This document shows, piece by piece, positions 48,443-50,257 of a stretch of 50,257 nt of DNA. The position numbers and the translations under genes were made by a program. How positions within the stretch are numbered: position 1 is the stretch's first letter; every line of letters starts with the position of its first letter. The notes beneath the pieces were generated by a model. The model ran no database searches. It was given only the letters and a program-made list of their open reading frames with translations, and was not told where the DNA came from. This DNA comes from Pseudomonadota bacterium (lineage in GTDB: Bacteria; Pseudomonadota; Alphaproteobacteria; Reyranellales; Reyranellaceae). The stretch lies in contig JAFEBU010000068.1 of assembly GCA_018242505.1 (NCBI GenBank), positions 1-50,257 of the forward strand, given 5' to 3'.

Positions 48443-48603
48443 CTCCCGGAGACGGAATCGCCCTCGATTCTCGCGAATTTCTCACGGAGTGAGAAGCCGC
48501 CAACGCCGATGGCATCGGCATTTCAGGCCATTCTTCTCATTTTCTCACCATACCCCTCTTGGGGTAATAGAATACCGCAAAGCCGGTCGAATTGCCGGCT
48601 GGT
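48443..48603. promoter_or_regulatory. Intergenic region with several inverted repeats
   Basis: Between convergent genes. It holds TTCTCAC-GGA-GTGAGAA (48479-48495, perfect 7-bp inverted repeat), GCCGAT-GGC-ATCGGC (48505-48519), a second TTCTCAC (48542-48548), and AGCCGG/CCGGCT near the end. The last stem could be a terminator for either gene. No gene is seen here. Confidence 0.4.
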
Positions 48604-49422
48604 CTAAGCGCCGCTCGCGGCGAGTCGGGTCGAGCGCCTGCGCAGGAACCAGAGTCCGGCACGGGTTAGGAGCCCGTTCAGCCGACCCTGCGGCTCGAGG
48701 CCCACGGCCTTCAGCACCATCGCCATCGCACGCTGGACATGCGTCGGCCGATAGAGCGGAAAGGCGCGCCGTGCATAGGCCTCCATGGCCCGCTTGCGGT
48801 CATAGACGGCGTCCGCAGGCTCGTTGGCGGCGAAATAGGCATAGGCGAGTTCATCGTCCTCGCTCTCGGCCAGTCGCCCCCAGCCGATACGCAGCCGGCT
48901 CCATCTGCTGAGCCGGTCGCGCTCCAGGCAGCGCCGCAAATGGTCATAGAAGAGCTTGTAGTGACGGAATTCGTCGGCAGCGATCTTGGCGCAGATCTGC
49001 TTCAGCACCGGCTCGGCCGACGCATCGCGAAGCGCGCTGTAGTAGGAGCTGGTACCGGTCTCGACGATGCAGCGCGCCATCATCTCGCCAGCCTGGCTGC
49101 CGCGCACCGACTCGGTCACCTCGAGTGGCAGCTGGTAGCCCTCGCGGAACCGCGTGAAGGCAGCATCGAAATTCCAGGCCGGATCAGCGAGCTGCGCCCA
49201 GCGACCGAGCGCCATTCCGTGCTGGATCTCTTCGATCGCCCACCGGTTCACATCCTCGACGAACGCAGGATCGGAAGCGAAGACCCGGGCAAGATAAGCG
49301 CCGTAGTCGGCGCCATTCCGCTCGACCATGGCGGCAGCCTTGATGTTGCGCAGGATTTCCGGATCGACCTTCGCGGCATCGAAGCGATCCCAAGCGATCG
49401 AATCGAGTGTCCAGTTGCCCAT
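48604..49422 (-). CDS. Ferritin-like-domain protein, unknown function
   Basis: A 272-residue helical protein. Possible di-iron carboxylate motifs are VERNGADYGAY (near 33), EEIQHGMAL (near 64), IVETGTSSYYSAL (near 119) and ADEFRHYKLF (near 150), the ExxH spacing of ferritin-like four-helix bundles such as rubrerythrin or acyl-ACP desaturase relatives. The C-terminal 90 residues are Arg-rich with no recognised motif. Function unknown; a role in iron-linked redox chemistry is only a guess. Confidence 0.7.
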   Translation of the reverse strand: MGNWTLDSIAWDRFDAAKVDPEILRNIKAAAMVERNGADYGAYLARVFASDPAFVEDVNRWAIEEIQHGMALGRWAQLADPAWNFDAAFTRFREGYQLPLEVTESVRGSQAGEMMARCIVETGTSSYYSALRDASAEPVLKQICAKIAADEFRHYKLFYDHLRRCLERDRLSRWSRLRIGWGRLAESEDDELAYAYFAANEPADAVYDRKRAMEAYARRAFPLYRPTHVQRAMAMVLKAVGLEPQGRLNGLLTRAGLWFLRRRSTRLAASGA

Positions 49423-49533
49423 CGTTCAGCGCCCTCGGCGACCGTCGCCCAACCGTAATAAAGCGACCTCACGTCCGGCTTTCAATGGGCCGAACGGGCG
49501 CAGGGGACAGATTATTTCGCGTTCGAACCGGAA

Positions 49534-49947
49534 CTAACGACTGGCGTAAAAGGCCTGGGCGCGCCGCAGGTCCTTCGCAATTGCGAGATCCTTTTGGGCG
49601 GCAGCCTTTTCGGCATCGTTCGCCGCATCGACTAGATCGCGCTCAGCCGCCCGCTCGCGCTCGGCGAGCTGCTCGGCCGTCACCTCGGCAAAGGGTATCG
49701 CCTCGTCGGCCAGCACGGTGCAACGCTCGGGCGTCACCTCGGCGAAGCCGCCGACCACGATGAAGCGCTGCTCGACCTTGTTGCCCTGGAGCACCTCGAG
49801 AACGCCAGGACGAAGGGTCGAGATCAGAGGCGCATGGCCGTGCAGGACGCCGAAATCGCCTTCGCTGCCCGGCACCACGACCATATCGGCCTCGGTGTCG
49901 AGCAGCTCGCGCTCGGGCATCACCAGCCGGAAGGAGACCTTGGCCAT
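49534..49947 (-). CDS. atpC: ATP synthase epsilon subunit
   Basis: A 137-residue F1 epsilon subunit. The N-terminal beta-sandwich (VSFRLVMPERELLDTEADMV, then GDFGVLHGHAPLISTLRPG) and the C-terminal helical hairpin (ERERAAERDLVDAA) are both present. It couples rotation to the F1 head and inhibits hydrolysis. Follows atpD by 4 bp, the end of the F1 operon. Confidence 0.95.
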   Translation of the reverse strand: MAKVSFRLVMPERELLDTEADMVVVPGSEGDFGVLHGHAPLISTLRPGVLEVLQGNKVEQRFIVVGGFAEVTPERCTVLADEAIPFAEVTAEQLAERERAAERDLVDAANDAEKAAAQKDLAIAKDLRRAQAFYASR

Positions 49948-49951
49948 CGGT

Positions 49952-50257
49952 TCAGGCCGCCTCGGCCGCGAGCTTCTTGGCCTTGGCGACGGCTTCGTCG
50001 ATCGTGCCGACCATGTAGAAGGCGGCTTCCGGCAGCTCGTCGTACTCGCCGGCGACGATGCCCTTGAAGGCCTTGATCGTGTCCTCGAGCTTCACGAACA
50101 CGCCCGGCGTGCCGGTGAAGACCTCGGCGACATGGAACGGCTGGCTGAGGAAGCGCTGGATCTTGCGCGCGCGCGCCACGACCAGCTTGTCCTCTTCCGA
50201 GAGCTCGTCCATGCCCAGGATGGCGATGATGTCCTGCAGCGACTTGTACTGCTGCAG
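49952..50257 (-). CDS. atpD: ATP synthase beta subunit, C-terminal part (cut by window edge)
   Basis: The 3' 306 bases of atpD. The frame runs from the window edge, starting LQQYKSLQDIIAILGMDELS, and continues SEEDKLVVARARKIQRFLSQ PFHVAEVFTG to the stop. This is the conserved C-terminal helical domain of F1 beta. The catalytic P-loop part lies beyond the window. Confidence 0.95.
   Translation of the reverse strand: MQQYKSLQDIIAILGMDELSEEDKLVVARARKIQRFLSQPFHVAEVFTGTPGVFVKLEDTIKAFKGIVAGEYDELPEAAFYMVGTIDEAVAKAKKLAAEAA

Overview
The window reads as a chromosomal segment of a GC-rich alphaproteobacterium. The right-hand gene order (rplU-rpmA-obg-proB-proA-nadD-rsfS-rlmH-gpmI-ctpA-rppH, then atpC/atpD) and the protein sequences suggest a Rhodospirillales or Reyranella-like lineage. 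That placement is inferred from memory of synteny, not from a search. A tRNA-Ser gene near 36.1 kb separates accessory DNA on its left from conserved housekeeping DNA on its right.

Left part, 0.15-6.0 kb: one tightly overlapping operon encodes an aminotransferase, a biotin carrier protein, PxpB, PxpC, a second carrier-like protein that lacks the biotinyl lysine, PxpA and a biotin carboxylase. PxpABC are the known prokaryotic 5-oxoprolinase (5-oxoproline to glutamate). The added biotin carboxylase and carrier make the set look like a urea carboxylase split into separate genes. From 6.0 to 7.4 kb lie three decayed gene fragments.

Middle part, 7.4-28.4 kb: a proline and hydroxyproline catabolic cluster. 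It holds three FAD-dependent amine/amino-acid oxidoreductases, two proline-racemase-family enzymes (one Cys/Cys, one Ser/Cys), an enolase-superfamily enzyme, an IlvD/Edd dehydratase, a polar amino-acid ABC transporter, a GntR/FCD regulator, a two-subunit aconitase X (likely cis-3-hydroxy-L-proline dehydratase), an Ldh2-family imine reductase, the bifunctional PutA and a frameshifted proC. A coherent route is 3-hydroxyproline -> pyrroline-2-carboxylate -> L-proline -> P5C -> glutamate. A 12-bp motif close to ATTGGATACAAT lies in the promoter region of most transcription units here and is absent from the other promoters I read, so it is probably the operator of the GntR protein.

28.7-36.1 kb: junk and a mobile remnant. 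Fragments of PruA, a DGQHR/DndB-like protein, a D12-class adenine methyltransferase and an AAA ATPase are followed by a degraded prophage-like element. The element holds a terminase fragment, a primase/helicase, small genes, a HTH protein and a tyrosine integrase, and it sits against the 3' end of the tRNA-Ser. A diverged copy of the tRNA 3' end marks the probable far attachment site.

Right part, 36.2-50.26 kb: ribosomal proteins L21 and L27, Obg, proline biosynthesis (ProB, ProA), NAD synthesis and ribosome silencing (NadD and RsfS in one uninterrupted frame, with a possible ATT start for RsfS), RlmH, an unknown exported protein, phosphoglycerate mutase, a C-terminal protease, a divergent polysaccharide deacetylase, RppH, an LLM-class oxidoreductase, a ferritin-like protein and the end of the ATP synthase operon, cut by the window edge. 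I saw no CRISPR array, rRNA or intact insertion sequence.
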